DNA from: Nitrospirota bacterium
GTDB taxonomy: Bacteria > Nitrospirota > Nitrospiria > Nitrospirales > UBA8639
Assembly (NCBI GenBank): GCA_003695915.1
Contig: RFGF01000104.1
Span: 1 to 64,000 of the forward strand
Reading direction: 5' to 3'
Length of the DNA stretch: 64,000 nt
Shown here: one piece after another, positions 1-8,220 of the stretch
Layout: each line of letters opens with the position of its first letter
How positions within the stretch are numbered: position 1 is the first letter of the stretch
Made by a program: the position numbers and the translations under genes
Notes under the pieces: generated by a model
The model's input: the letters and a program-made list of their open reading frames with translations, nothing else
Database searches by the model: none
Told to the model about the DNA's origin: nothing

Positions 1-1
1 A

Positions 2-121
2 AGTATGCTTGCCTATAAAGAACCCGGTCACATCGACGCCATTCCCCTCCACGCCATCGCTCCCAAACCGTTCGACTGGGAACTCTTTGCTAGGATGCAT
101 GGCACGGACTTGCTCCAGTGA
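2..121 (+). CDS. 3' end of an unidentified gene (partial)
   Basis: An open frame runs from the window edge to a TGA at 119-121. The 39 residues have an ordinary protein-like composition (segments such as GHIDAIPLHAIAPKPFDW), unlike the frames around it. I do not recognise the family, and the upstream part lies outside the window. It could also be a chance frame in a decayed region, because the next 300 bases carry nothing coding. Confidence 0.4.
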   Translation, partial: SMLAYKEPGHIDAIPLHAIAPKPFDWELFARMHGTDLLQ

Positions 122-454
122 CCCATGCCGATGTCCCATCACCGAACAGACCTGGTATGACTCAGCATCTTGCCTTGCACTTCTCATGTATATACTGCCG
201 GTGATGGGGCTTTGCCCCGGTTTCGATAGCCTGGATGGGGGCGTTGGACATTGCAGTCCGCGTCGTCCCATCCTAGGCCCACTCTTCCAGCGCGAGCAGA
301 CGCTCGTGTTTTGAACCCATGTCGTTCTTGCTCGCCATTTTCTGAAGCGGTCGCAATGACAGAAGGACGTTCAGCTCCGCTGGCGAGAAAAGGTTCTTAG
401 CACTTGTTCTTGACTAGCGCCCTCATTTGAGAAACGAATCTTCAGGAGGTGCAA
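122..454. other. Non-coding stretch before the methyltransferase
   Basis: No convincing gene is seen on either strand. There is a short GGGGC-TTT-GCCCC hairpin near 208-220 without a T-run. A TTGACT hexamer near 411-416 could be a -35 element for the next gene, but no matching -10 box stands 16-18 bases after it. Confidence 0.4.
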
Positions 455-1237
455 ATGATGCGATCCAACACCCGTAGTCTCGACCAAACCTTTTTACGCG
501 GGGTGCTTCTGTTCGTGGTATGGCCTCTCCTTTTTTCCCTACTCGCGCTGTCCAGCGCATGCCATCATCATCCTCACCATGAAGGAGGGGTCAGCCCTGG
601 GCATCTGCCTCACGCTGAGGACAGCACGGCTGAAACCGTCAGCCAGCCACACATTCACCACACCTTCAAGGATGCCGAACTGTGGTCAAAAAGGTTCGAT
701 GCTCCAGACCGGAAGGATTGGCAAAAGCCCGAGGACGTGATCGAATTGATGGACATCGAGCCGGGCATGACCGTGGCGGACATTGGCGCGGGAACCGGCT
801 ATTTCCTCGGTTACTTGAGCCAGGCGGTGGGTGCCCAGGGAAGGGTGCTCGGTCTCGACATCGAGCCGAGCATGGTCGACTTTATGACCAACCGAGCCAA
901 ACACGAAAACTGGACCAACGTCGAAGCGCGCGTGGTCCAACCTGACGATCCCGGTCTCCCGCCGAACTCAGTCGACCGCATTCTGATCGTGAATACGTGG
1001 CACCACATCACTGATCGGGTGAATTACAGCAGGAAACTCTATCAGGCCCTCAAGCCCGGTGGAAAAGTCTTGATTGTCGATTTCACCTCTGAAAGCCCTC
1101 ACGGGCCGCCGGTTTCGCAGCGACTCCGTCCGGAGGAAGTCATGGCCGAGCTCCAGGCAGGGGGATTCGAGGTCGAAATTCTCCAAGAAACGTTGCCCTA
1201 CCAGTACATCGTGGCCGGGGAACGTCCTCAAGAATAG
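455..1237 (+). CDS. Class I SAM-dependent methyltransferase, probable exported lipoprotein
   Basis: The start is the first ATG after a strong AGGAGG at 444-449; a GTG at 449 lies inside that ribosome site and is unlikely. The protein has 260 residues. Residues about 15-38 are a hydrophobic signal ending in SSAC, a weak lipobox, followed by a His-rich run (HHHPHH) that may bind metal. The rest is a Rossmann methyltransferase: motif I DIGAGTG near residue 109, an acidic end of strand 2 (LDIEP), and a motif IV-like region (VDRILIVNTWHH). The substrate cannot be told. An exported SAM-dependent enzyme is odd, since SAM is cytoplasmic, so the N-terminus may be only a membrane anchor facing inward. 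Family assignment is firm; location is inferred. Confidence 0.85.
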   Translation: MMRSNTRSLDQTFLRGVLLFVVWPLLFSLLALSSACHHHPHHEGGVSPGHLPHAEDSTAETVSQPHIHHTFKDAELWSKRFDAPDRKDWQKPEDVIELMDIEPGMTVADIGAGTGYFLGYLSQAVGAQGRVLGLDIEPSMVDFMTNRAKHENWTNVEARVVQPDDPGLPPNSVDRILIVNTWHHITDRVNYSRKLYQALKPGGKVLIVDFTSESPHGPPVSQRLRPEEVMAELQAGGFEVEILQETLPYQYIVAGERPQE

Positions 1238-1290
1238 AAAAAAATATGGGCAGGAACCTGTCATATTCTCAGTTTGTCAAGACAGGTTTA

Positions 1291-1365
1291 CTCATGCAGA
1301 GCGTAAGTCATCGTGCGCTGCCGCTTGAGCCGTACCCTGCGCGCTGGGCGCCGCTTCGAACTCGA
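1291..1365. repeat. Diverged direct repeat, copy 1 (transposase tail)
   Basis: Aligned by hand with 3112-3186, about 61 of 75 positions agree and no gaps are needed. Both copies lie on the same strand and flank the AT-rich PEP-CTERM island. Both translate leftward to EFEAA-x-x-x-QG-x-AQA-x-A, so the similarity is also at the protein level. Confidence 0.6.
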
Positions 1366-1590
1366 CCAGCTCGTGTCCCCATGCGCGTGTGGGCGTAGCG
1401 CTCATGGTATTCCACCGCCGTCTCATGGCAGATCGCCACCTTGCGCCTGCTTGTACGGTACACCTGCCTGCTTGGCTCGGCACAGGCAAGACGCTAACTC
1501 CAGGATCCTGAACATCCGTAGCCATAGCATCTCCTCTTTGAACGTGCGCATCAGCCGCTCGGTCTCGGCATTCTCCTTAGGGCGCCAATC
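1291..1590 (-). pseudogene. Remnant of an IS3-like transposase (integrase C-terminal part)
   Basis: Read leftward, 1590-1540 gives PKENAETERLMRTFKEEM, close to the segment before the last catalytic Glu region of IS3-group OrfB transposases. Further along, in another frame, 1370-1295 gives ELVEFEAAPSAQ, like the end motif of those transposases. At least one frame change and two stops separate the pieces, so it cannot be expressed as one protein. The last 75 bases (1291-1365) are repeated in a diverged form at 3112-3186. No terminal inverted repeats were identified. Confidence 0.55.
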
Positions 1591-1600
1591 AGGTTAAGAC

Positions 1601-2159
1601 CGGCTTGATCGCCAATAGGCCCGTGTCGGCCATCAGCCATGTGTCGGTAGGCTGGTTTCTTTTTTCAGAAACGAATGTCGGCCTAGCTCCTCGCATGCTC
1701 TGTAGGAATACCGCCTGCACTCCCTCTCGGAGCGACCTCTCACTCCTGCTAGTGACCGCGAAGAGCCATCCGGCAGGCCGCTGCCACTGTCCAGGCTCCG
1801 TGGTGGTCAAGCTACCCACTCACTCTCCAAAGCGTCCAAGAACTCAGAGAACAGTATAGAGGAGCGCTGCCTCTATCAACCGTTCCTCCATACACCACCG
1901 TCCATCACACCCATGTCCATCCTAATTCTCCCGAGAAAAAGTCTTTTAACATTGCTCTGCCCATCAGCCGGTCAGAAAATCTTACATAATGCCATAATGC
2001 TATAACCCCATGTATCTAATATGTTTTTTAATTGCACGCTTCTTAGGCTGCCGGGAATTTTTGCAATAAATGTCGTATGCTTCCCTGCATGATGCTAATT
2101 ACTTTTTAAAATTTGAAATAATGTGAAAAATCAATGCATTACTCACTGCATTACGAGGC
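1601..2159. other. Gene-free stretch turning AT-rich toward the PEP-CTERM gene
   Basis: Up to about 1860 the bases look like degenerate coding DNA with no recognisable product. From about 1900 the composition becomes distinctly AT-rich compared with the rest of the window. Around 2134-2155 there are two TGCATTAC repeats and an ATGCA...TGCAT inverted pair just upstream of the sigma-54-like promoter; these could bind a regulator. No gene was seen. Confidence 0.5.
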
Positions 2160-2175
2160 TGGTATGGGGTTTGCT
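2160..2175 (+). promoter_or_regulatory. Sigma-54-type (-24/-12) promoter for the PEP-CTERM gene
   Basis: The sequence TGGTATGGGGTTTGCT fits the sigma-54 pattern TGGCAC-N5-TTGCW: GG at 2161-2162 and GC at 2173-2174 have the exact spacing required. It lies about 190 bases before the ATG of the PEP-CTERM gene. Many PEP-CTERM genes are known to be under a sigma-54 regulator (the PrsK/PrsR system), which raises the chance that this match is real. Confidence 0.6.
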
Positions 2176-2363
2176 GAATGATTAGGAGACAGCAGGGGTT
2201 GCAAGGGATAGAGATTTGACGATACTCGCAGGCACTCACTGACAAACTTGTCTTACCAACAGGAAATTCCGTCTTCAATATGCGCCCGATTTCTCAGAAG
2301 ATCCTTCAGGTATTTAGAGCGGTAAGAATGTTGGAAATGACGTAAAGGAAAGGAGGTAAAAAT

Positions 2364-2972
2364 ATGAAAAGAACATTTCCTATCCTGTGCTTTATCGTAT
2401 GTGTGATAGTTTTTGCAGGGATAGGGGAAAGCAAAGCAGTTGTTTTAACTTTTGATGATTTGCCGTGGGCAAGCAATGCTACTATCCCTTCTCCCTATGG
2501 CGGACTCTATTGGTCGAATACCTTTCATTATACTTATACGTATTATGGAAACGGTAGAGTCTCGGATTCAGGAATAGCGTTTAATGATTGGGCAAAGGAT
2601 GTAAGCGTCTATTCCACTTCAGGTACTTTTAACTGGAACGGGGCCTATTTTACGGCTTATTCCGGCACCAAAGATTTAAACCTCGATTTAGAAGGATGGT
2701 CAGGAGGAACGCTCATTTATTCCACCACCTTATATCCCATTACAGATTCACCAAGCTGGTTTAACGTTAACTGGCAGAATATAGATACACTAACAATTCA
2801 TTCCTACAGATCGAGTGGCCATTTTTATGGCAGCCATTTTCTGATGGATAATTTTACCATTAATGAGCCTTTTCAAGCTCCTGTCCCGGAACCCTCCACC
2901 ATTCTTCTCCTTGGAAGCGGCCTTTTAGGAATAGTCGGGCTAAGAAAGAGGATGCAAACCAAAACCTCTTAG
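2364..2972 (+). CDS. PEP-CTERM sorting-domain protein
   Basis: A 202-residue secreted protein. The start follows a strong AGGAGG at 2351-2356. Residues 1-25 are a signal peptide (Lys/Arg, hydrophobic core, cleavage likely after SKA). The middle, rich in Tyr, Ser, Thr, Trp and Gly, looks like a beta-sandwich surface or matrix domain. The C-terminus carries VPEPST, a hydrophobic helix (ILLLGSGLLGIVGL) and RKR, the three-part PEP-CTERM signal that exosortase/EpsH recognises. Family members are usually tied to exopolysaccharide or biofilm matrix; the exosortase is not in this window. The gene is AT-rich with different codon use from its neighbours, stands between two transposase remnants, and ends in its own terminator, all consistent with transfer as a cassette. 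Confidence 0.9.
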   Translation: MKRTFPILCFIVCVIVFAGIGESKAVVLTFDDLPWASNATIPSPYGGLYWSNTFHYTYTYYGNGRVSDSGIAFNDWAKDVSVYSTSGTFNWNGAYFTAYSGTKDLNLDLEGWSGGTLIYSTTLYPITDSPSWFNVNWQNIDTLTIHSYRSSGHFYGSHFLMDNFTINEPFQAPVPEPSTILLLGSGLLGIVGLRKRMQTKTS

Positions 2973-2999
2973 TCTCAATTTTTGGCCTAAGGCAACAAC

Positions 3000-3040
3000 G
3001 CCCACTGTACCTGTACTTTAGGGACAGTGGGCACTTTTTA
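3000..3040 (+). terminator. Rho-independent terminator of the PEP-CTERM gene
   Basis: A 9-bp perfect stem (GCCCACTGT at 3000-3008 with ACAGTGGGC at 3024-3032) is followed after AC by a T-run. It lies 28 bases after the stop codon. Confidence 0.85.
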
Positions 3041-3111
3041 TTTTGTAACGAGAACGAGCAGCGTGAATTGTTGGCTACCTGACATGCTCCCCGTTTATCC
3101 AACCACTTTTG

Positions 3112-3186
3112 CTCGTGCAGAGCATGAGTCAGCGTACGCCACCGCTTGGGCCGCTCCCTGCTCGCGGAGCGCCGCTTCGAACTCAA
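3112..3186. repeat. Diverged direct repeat, copy 2 (transposase tail)
   Basis: Partner of 1291-1365. Read leftward this copy gives SLEFEAALREQGAAQA and continues past the point where copy 1 stops. The preceding leftward frame (about 3330-3190) stays open but does not resemble a transposase, so this may be a fusion of remnants. Confidence 0.55.
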
Positions 3187-3200
3187 GCGAACTCTTGGCC

Positions 3201-3803
3201 CATTGATCCCCTTCCAAGACACTTGCCAGGGATTCCTCTGCTGTTCGGGTTCGTCCCTTCAGATGAACGCCGCTTTCATTGAGTGCAATGACGCCTTTCC
3301 ACTCACGCTCGAATGCACCTCTCGCTCAGAAGAGCAGTAAGACTTGCTCGACATCTTTCGCTCGTTCGAGATTTCGCAAGAGCATCGCTGGCAATCGTGC
3401 GCTTCACCATCCTCGGCTTATTTTCACGGCAGCTACCAGGATGAATTTCTATGCGATCCTGTTTGCGCATAGCCCTCCCAATGATTACTCCATTTTCCAG
3501 CGCTAAAGACCGCATGGGCACTCACCGCCTCAATAGAGCTGGTGAGCACCTCGGCATCTCGTACCTAGATCATTGCATGGGCGGTGTACTCAGATGTTTG
3601 CTGACGAAGCTTCTTTCATCTAAAGCCTCGTTTTAAGTTATAAGGAAAAAGACAGGGAAGCCTCCACCAAACCTTTCTCACCCATGCAAAGCAATAGGAA
3701 AAGGCTCCCAAAGGTTTGATAAAAAGGCCGTCAACCAAACGAGCAAACCAAATCTCAGAGCAAGCCCGCCCTCAGTACCGCCTCGTAAGCACACGGGAAC
3801 ACA
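3201..3803. other. Degenerate region without a supported gene
   Basis: Short open frames exist on both strands, but none has a ribosome site, a recognisable motif or a consistent frame. It looks like old coding or mobile DNA worn down by mutation, in line with the repeats on its left and the broken genes on its right. Confidence 0.4.
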
Positions 3804-3856
3804 ATGAGAGAAAATTTCAAAACTGGGAGCCGCTGGGTAATAGAGAAAGACGATAG

Positions 3857-4027
3857 TGGTTTGATATTCAGGGGCGTCATGAGTGGAAAGCTCGTTGCGT
3901 CAAAGAGGTTGAGGCAACGGAAGTCACAGTGCAATTTTATTCAGCGCTTTATAACGAAGATGGCAGACTCGTCGAAGTCCATCATAGACATCCGATTGAT
4001 CGAGGGCATCAAATGGTAGAGGGATGA
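3857..4027 (+). pseudogene. 3' part of a small conserved-looking gene, 5' end broken
   Basis: An open frame after a TAG at 3854-3856 encodes 56 residues including HEWKARCVKEVEATEVTV and ending HPIDRGHQMVEG. It has no usable start codon near its beginning, so the 5' end appears lost or frameshifted. Its TGA overlaps the ATG of the next gene (ATGA at 4024-4027), the usual sign of a translationally coupled pair. I do not recognise the family. A competing start at 3804 in another frame gives a less protein-like product. Confidence 0.45.
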
Positions 4028-4303
4028 AGGAAGTCATTACTCGCCAAACCGTTATGGATAAGCTTCGCGCATATCTGCAACACGAGCTCGCATTGGACGA
4101 TCTTGGTTCTTGGGCGGAAACGGCAATGATGGAAGGCGAATTCGAGGCTGATCATGTCGGAGAGACTCGCGACGCTGTGGCCAAGGTTAGGGGTGGCCGA
4201 TATCCGCGCCTTTGGCCTGACATGGGAAGACTGCGAGCAATTTCTCGATCGATTAGGCTATTCGGCTCGCGTCCATATCGAAGCACCTTCTTCTTCCTCG
4301 TGA
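4024..4303 (+). pseudogene. Small conserved hypothetical gene with one frameshift
   Basis: The first frame gives MKEVITRQTVMDKLRAYL, then an acidic helix rich in Trp, Ala and Glu. Near 4187 the frame must shift by one base to continue as GVADIRAFGLTWEDCEQF and LDRLGYSARVHIEAP, ending at a TGA at 4301-4303. Both halves fit a family of roughly 85-95-residue unknown proteins with an N-terminal ITRQ-x-V-x-DKL and a late LTWE-x-C motif, known to me from other bacteria but without a function. Total length 280 bases is one base over a whole number of codons, which fits a single inserted base. A sequencing error is the alternative. Confidence 0.6.
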
Positions 4304-5182
4304 TATTTTTCAGGCGTGAAATGCCCAGGATTCGCGCTCCAAATCTCCCAAAGTCAGCGGGCGAGCTCAAAGGAACGCTGGAGCCCTTCCGCTGCCGAAG
4401 ACAGAAGCAGCAAAGGCACAGGGCATTAGAAATGCGCTGTGTTGCGACCTCGCCGGCAGGGAGCCAAAGGGTGTTGTATAGAGACGGCGAAGCTCAGGAA
4501 TAAGCTTGGCCGTGAGCGCGTCTATCTCGTCCTCACATGTGTTACATTCAAAAGACCGTCCTAGCCAGATAAACTGGTTACTGGATCGTTTCCGATCGAA
4601 CCGACTCAAAAGCACACCTCAGCCACCGCTAGCCGTCCAACGGCCGCTACGCTCCGTGCACAACAAGCCGTGTTCGAACTCGATCTACCGCATCCCTTAA
4701 CGAAGCGAGCTGTCTTGGTCATCTCCAGCAAACTTCCGGCGTAAGCCGCTCGTGCCGGGCTCGCGCTGAACGAGCGCCTTCAACGGCGGCATGAGACTCC
4801 ATCCACGGCATGCTCTATTAGGCAACGGTTTTCATGAAGATCGACTGTTTAACTTGTGGTTCACTCTTCGGCGAGATGGAGCTGCGCACTCACACGCCAT
4901 TTGGTGCGCATTTCGACAGGCCATCGGAGAGGCCCGATAAGCGTGCCGCACTAGCGGGGCCGGTACAGCTGGAGCACTGCCGATCAAACCTTCATGCCAA
5001 ATGATCGAGATTCCGCAGTACGGGAAACATCTACTCTGTGTTTTCCACGATCTAGCAACAATCAGCCTCGCAACGGAATATTCATAAACTTTGTCCTTCT
5101 GTACAGCAGTGCATGATACAATCCATGCCGCTGGTGCATGAGGCTCCAATCCTCGAGGCCATCGAAGACCTCATCGAATCCC
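4304..5182. other. Long gene-free stretch
   Basis: No supported gene. Frames up to about 105 codons occur on the minus strand (near 4832-5149) but lack ribosome sites and motifs. The stretch follows the two broken genes and probably holds further decayed DNA. Confidence 0.4.
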
Positions 5183-6274
5183 ATGTGGACGCGCAAGGAA
5201 TTTTTACGCCGGATGGCGCAGAGCGTCGGACTCATTCCCTTGCTCGGCATGGCCCCGCCGAGCCGATGGAGCGATCTGCTTTTTTATCCGGAGGCTCCGA
5301 CGGTACCCGCCAAATCGCTCCCGCCGAACCCGTTTCTCGGAGACGGACGCGCATTGGTCGCCATGGTTCACGGGGACGATCCCCATGCCATGCTGGAAAC
5401 CGGCATGAGCCTGCTGGGCGGATGGGAGCGCCTTGGAGCGTCCGGCACCCGCGTCTTGGTCAAGCCGAACGTGGTCAATAACCGGCCGCCGCCCACCATT
5501 ACCAGCCCGGCGGTGTTGCATGCCGTGCTTCAATCCATCGCCGAGCAGCGGCCTGGCGAGCTGATCGTGGCCGATAGTTCCGGAATCATCCGTTTTCCGA
5601 CGCGCGAGAATCTCGAGGAAACTGGCATCCAGCGCACTGCCGAAAGCGTCGGAGCACGCGTCCTGGCGCTCGAAGAGGAACCCTGGGTCCGGGTCGCTCC
5701 TGCACAGGCCCGGATCCTCCAATCCTATTATGTGTCCAAACCGGTCTACGAAGCGGACCTGGTCATCAACCTGCCGGTCATCAAGACCCATCGATTTGCC
5801 CATTATTCCTGCGCGCTCAAAAATTTAGTAGGAATCGTCCATCCCAAGGACCGGCCGTCCGTCGCCTTCCTAGCCGGCCAATGGCACGAGCGGATCGCCG
5901 AACTCAATCTCGCCGTGCATCCTCGTCTTCACATTGCAGACGGCATGACGATGATGATCGCCGGCGGTCCGACGAGCGGGACACCGGCCCGCACCAATCT
6001 GCTCTTGGTGAGCGGCGACCGGATCGCATTGGATGTCGTGGCGCTATCGTTGATCCGTTTTCATCGAGCGTGGCCGAAAGTGCTGGAGTACGAAGTCTGG
6101 GAGCAGCGGCAGATCCGCCATGCGATAGCGTTGGGATTGGGGATCCACGGCCCCGAGGAGATGGAACTGGTGACGGCCTCGCTTCGACGCTCCGCGCCGG
6201 CATTTACCGAGATGGTCGAATTCGTGCGGCGCGACATTGGGCAGCAAGGGCCGCCGGAGTCCCGGGCAAAATGA
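5183..6274 (+). CDS. DUF362-domain protein, probable twin-arginine-type signal
   Basis: A 363-residue protein of the DUF362 family, an uncharacterised group often linked to iron-sulfur or redox maturation. I chose the ATG at 5183 because it places a TRKEFLRRMAQ stretch and a hydrophobic segment (VGLIPLLGMA) at the very N-terminus, like a Tat or anchor signal; the longer frame from 5138 adds 15 residues with no clear function, and neither start has a strong ribosome site. Family-like features include the early strand RVLVKPNVV, the ITSPAVLHAVLQ region, VADSSGI, and a later INLPVIKTH motif. There is no added ferredoxin domain. Function is unknown. Confidence 0.75.
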   Translation: MWTRKEFLRRMAQSVGLIPLLGMAPPSRWSDLLFYPEAPTVPAKSLPPNPFLGDGRALVAMVHGDDPHAMLETGMSLLGGWERLGASGTRVLVKPNVVNNRPPPTITSPAVLHAVLQSIAEQRPGELIVADSSGIIRFPTRENLEETGIQRTAESVGARVLALEEEPWVRVAPAQARILQSYYVSKPVYEADLVINLPVIKTHRFAHYSCALKNLVGIVHPKDRPSVAFLAGQWHERIAELNLAVHPRLHIADGMTMMIAGGPTSGTPARTNLLLVSGDRIALDVVALSLIRFHRAWPKVLEYEVWEQRQIRHAIALGLGIHGPEEMELVTASLRRSAPAFTEMVEFVRRDIGQQGPPESRAK

Positions 6275-6700
6275 CGTTCCTATCTCACTCAGCACGCGAG
6301 GGGCATGGACGCCGGTGCATTGCCGGGCAGATCGCATGCACGCTGCTGCCGAGATAGAAATGCGTCACTGTCCGGCGATACGGTGGCGGCCACGCTCGAG
6401 CTCGGGAACCATAATCGAGCATGAGAATCGAGAAAACATCATGGTGAGCGAATGACAGGAAAACGCTCATCAATGATCGAATCGAGTTCCTATCTCTCGT
6501 GATCGATCATCTGACCGAACATGGCATGGTCGAACCATCGCGGTTAGTATGAATAGCCATTCAGCGATTCGCAAACGATTCGTAAACGAGCTCGAAGCAT
6601 CGCCAAAGAGGCCGCCTGCCTTTCGCTGCTAGCCCCGTGAGCATCCTCTCGATCAATGACGGCAACACCCGATCCGATGCCGGCTCACCGAAAGGGTTCG
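6275..6700. other. Intergenic stretch between convergent genes
   Basis: About 425 bases between the DUF362 gene and the convergent multicopper oxidase gene. No open frame with a ribosome site and no strong terminator hairpin was found. Confidence 0.4.
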
Positions 6701-8017
6701 TCATTTTGTCTTTAGGGTTTTCAGCCAGGCATGGATGTCGGCGATCGCCTGAGGCGACAAGATGCCCCGCCATGGAGGCATGCGACCCGCACGTCCTTCT
6801 AAAACGGTATTCTGAAAACGTTCGTAATTCTCGAGAATGGGGTTCTCGGACAGCTTCGGCCCATAGCCTCCTTTGGCGTTTTTGCCATGGCAGGTCTCGC
6901 ATCGCAGAGCAAAGAGGTCTTCACCGCGCCGGATATTGCCCGACATTTTCGTAGGTCGTTCATGCGCTGGCTCAGCGAGCGCCGATGCAGCCTTCTCTTG
7001 GGAGGCCTTGCGGTCATCCTGCTGCCTCCCGACGATCATTGCCGTCAGCATCCCACGCGGATACACGCCGTCATCCATCACGTGCGGAAACACGTGGCAG
7101 TGAAAAAGCCATGTGCCTTCGCGATCGACCAGCGTTTCGACGATTTTCACCTCGCCCGGCGCCACGCTGATCACGCCATTGGGATCGCCGTAGTGGATGC
7201 GTTGAAGATTCCCGGGATCGCGCACATGCCATCCGTGTCCGTGAAGGTGCGGGGTATGCACTTCCTGACCCACATTGACCAAAATCAAACGCACGGTATC
7301 GCCGACGCCAGCGGCCAACGCTTCGTACTCCGGGGCCGATCGGCTGTTGATCGTATGCGTATCGATCGCTCCATCGCCATCGGTATCCCATTCGTCCCAA
7401 AAGATCACGAATTCCCGGTCCACCGCCGGCCATTGCGGATCCTCGACGATCAAGAGCCCGTACATGCCGTGGTCGACATGCGTCGGGGTATCGAAATGGC
7501 AATGATAGAGATAATAGCCCGGCGTCTCGGCGACGAATTCGTAGGTATAGGATTCGCCAGGCAGTTGCACTTGTTCCGTGCCGAGCGCCCGCTGACCGTT
7601 TCCGTCCATCTCGAACGGATGGACCCCGTGAAAATGAATGGTATGGGGAAGCGTGTGGCTATTGTGAAAATGCACGCGCACGCGATCGCCTTTCTGGACG
7701 CGCAAGACCGGCCCGGGCACACTGGGTTCCTGTCCATCGAGGGCAAACGCCCAGACCGTCGCCTGCTTGGTCGGTTCGGACAGGAGCGTCAAGGATTGCT
7801 CGTAGACCCGCATGGTGAATTCCTTGACCGGCCGAGTCTCAGCCTGAGCCAGGCCTGCGAGACTGTTCACCTGGAGGCAAGCAAACCCCAGTATGATTGT
7901 TAGGGCGCCTCGCCGAATCCACATGAGGTGTGTCGGCCCGGAGCCATTCCTCCCGTCCCAGCCATCATGCTCGGATGATCGATTACGAATGGCGCAGCAC
8001 GCATGTCTTCTGTTCAT
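6701..8017 (-). CDS. Two-domain multicopper oxidase fused to a C-terminal cytochrome c
   Basis: A 438-residue exported copper enzyme. The ATG at 8017 follows AAGGAG at a good distance; an internal ATG at 7924 would put the signal peptide (RRGALTIILGFACLQV, cleavage near AQA) at the very start but has no ribosome site. Cupredoxin domain 1 carries TIHFHG near residue 120 and HCHFDTPTHVDHGM near 165-178. Domain 2 carries HTPHLHGHGW near 255-264 and HCHVFPHVMDDG near 305. Both domains therefore have a Cys-His type-1-like copper motif, as in A-type two-domain laccases and relatives of copper nitrite reductase. The last 80 residues are a class I cytochrome c (CETCH near 371, a likely Met ligand in RMPPW), giving a built-in electron donor or acceptor. 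Substrate (copper, nitrite, phenolics) cannot be decided. Confidence 0.88.
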   Translation of the reverse strand: MNRRHACCAIRNRSSEHDGWDGRNGSGPTHLMWIRRGALTIILGFACLQVNSLAGLAQAETRPVKEFTMRVYEQSLTLLSEPTKQATVWAFALDGQEPSVPGPVLRVQKGDRVRVHFHNSHTLPHTIHFHGVHPFEMDGNGQRALGTEQVQLPGESYTYEFVAETPGYYLYHCHFDTPTHVDHGMYGLLIVEDPQWPAVDREFVIFWDEWDTDGDGAIDTHTINSRSAPEYEALAAGVGDTVRLILVNVGQEVHTPHLHGHGWHVRDPGNLQRIHYGDPNGVISVAPGEVKIVETLVDREGTWLFHCHVFPHVMDDGVYPRGMLTAMIVGRQQDDRKASQEKAASALAEPAHERPTKMSGNIRRGEDLFALRCETCHGKNAKGGYGPKLSENPILENYERFQNTVLEGRAGRMPPWRGILSPQAIADIHAWLKTLKTK

Positions 8018-8220
8018 CGCTGGCTCCTTGGAGAAATTGAAGACCGATGGAAAGACCATGGCAAGCCCGTCCGGCCCCGGCCTTCGTCCACGGCTTCTAG
8101 AGGAAGATCTCGAAGACGTCGTTGGTCCTTAGCATAGCGGAGGCTCGAGGAGATGCAAAAGATGATCGTAGGGATGGATAGCCCGTCGGAAAGGCGAGGG
8201 ATCGTGCTTCAAGCCACTTT

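Noticed and set aside
6887-7903. A 338-codon frame antisense to the multicopper oxidase
   Set aside because: His/Arg-rich mirror of the copper motifs; not a real protein.
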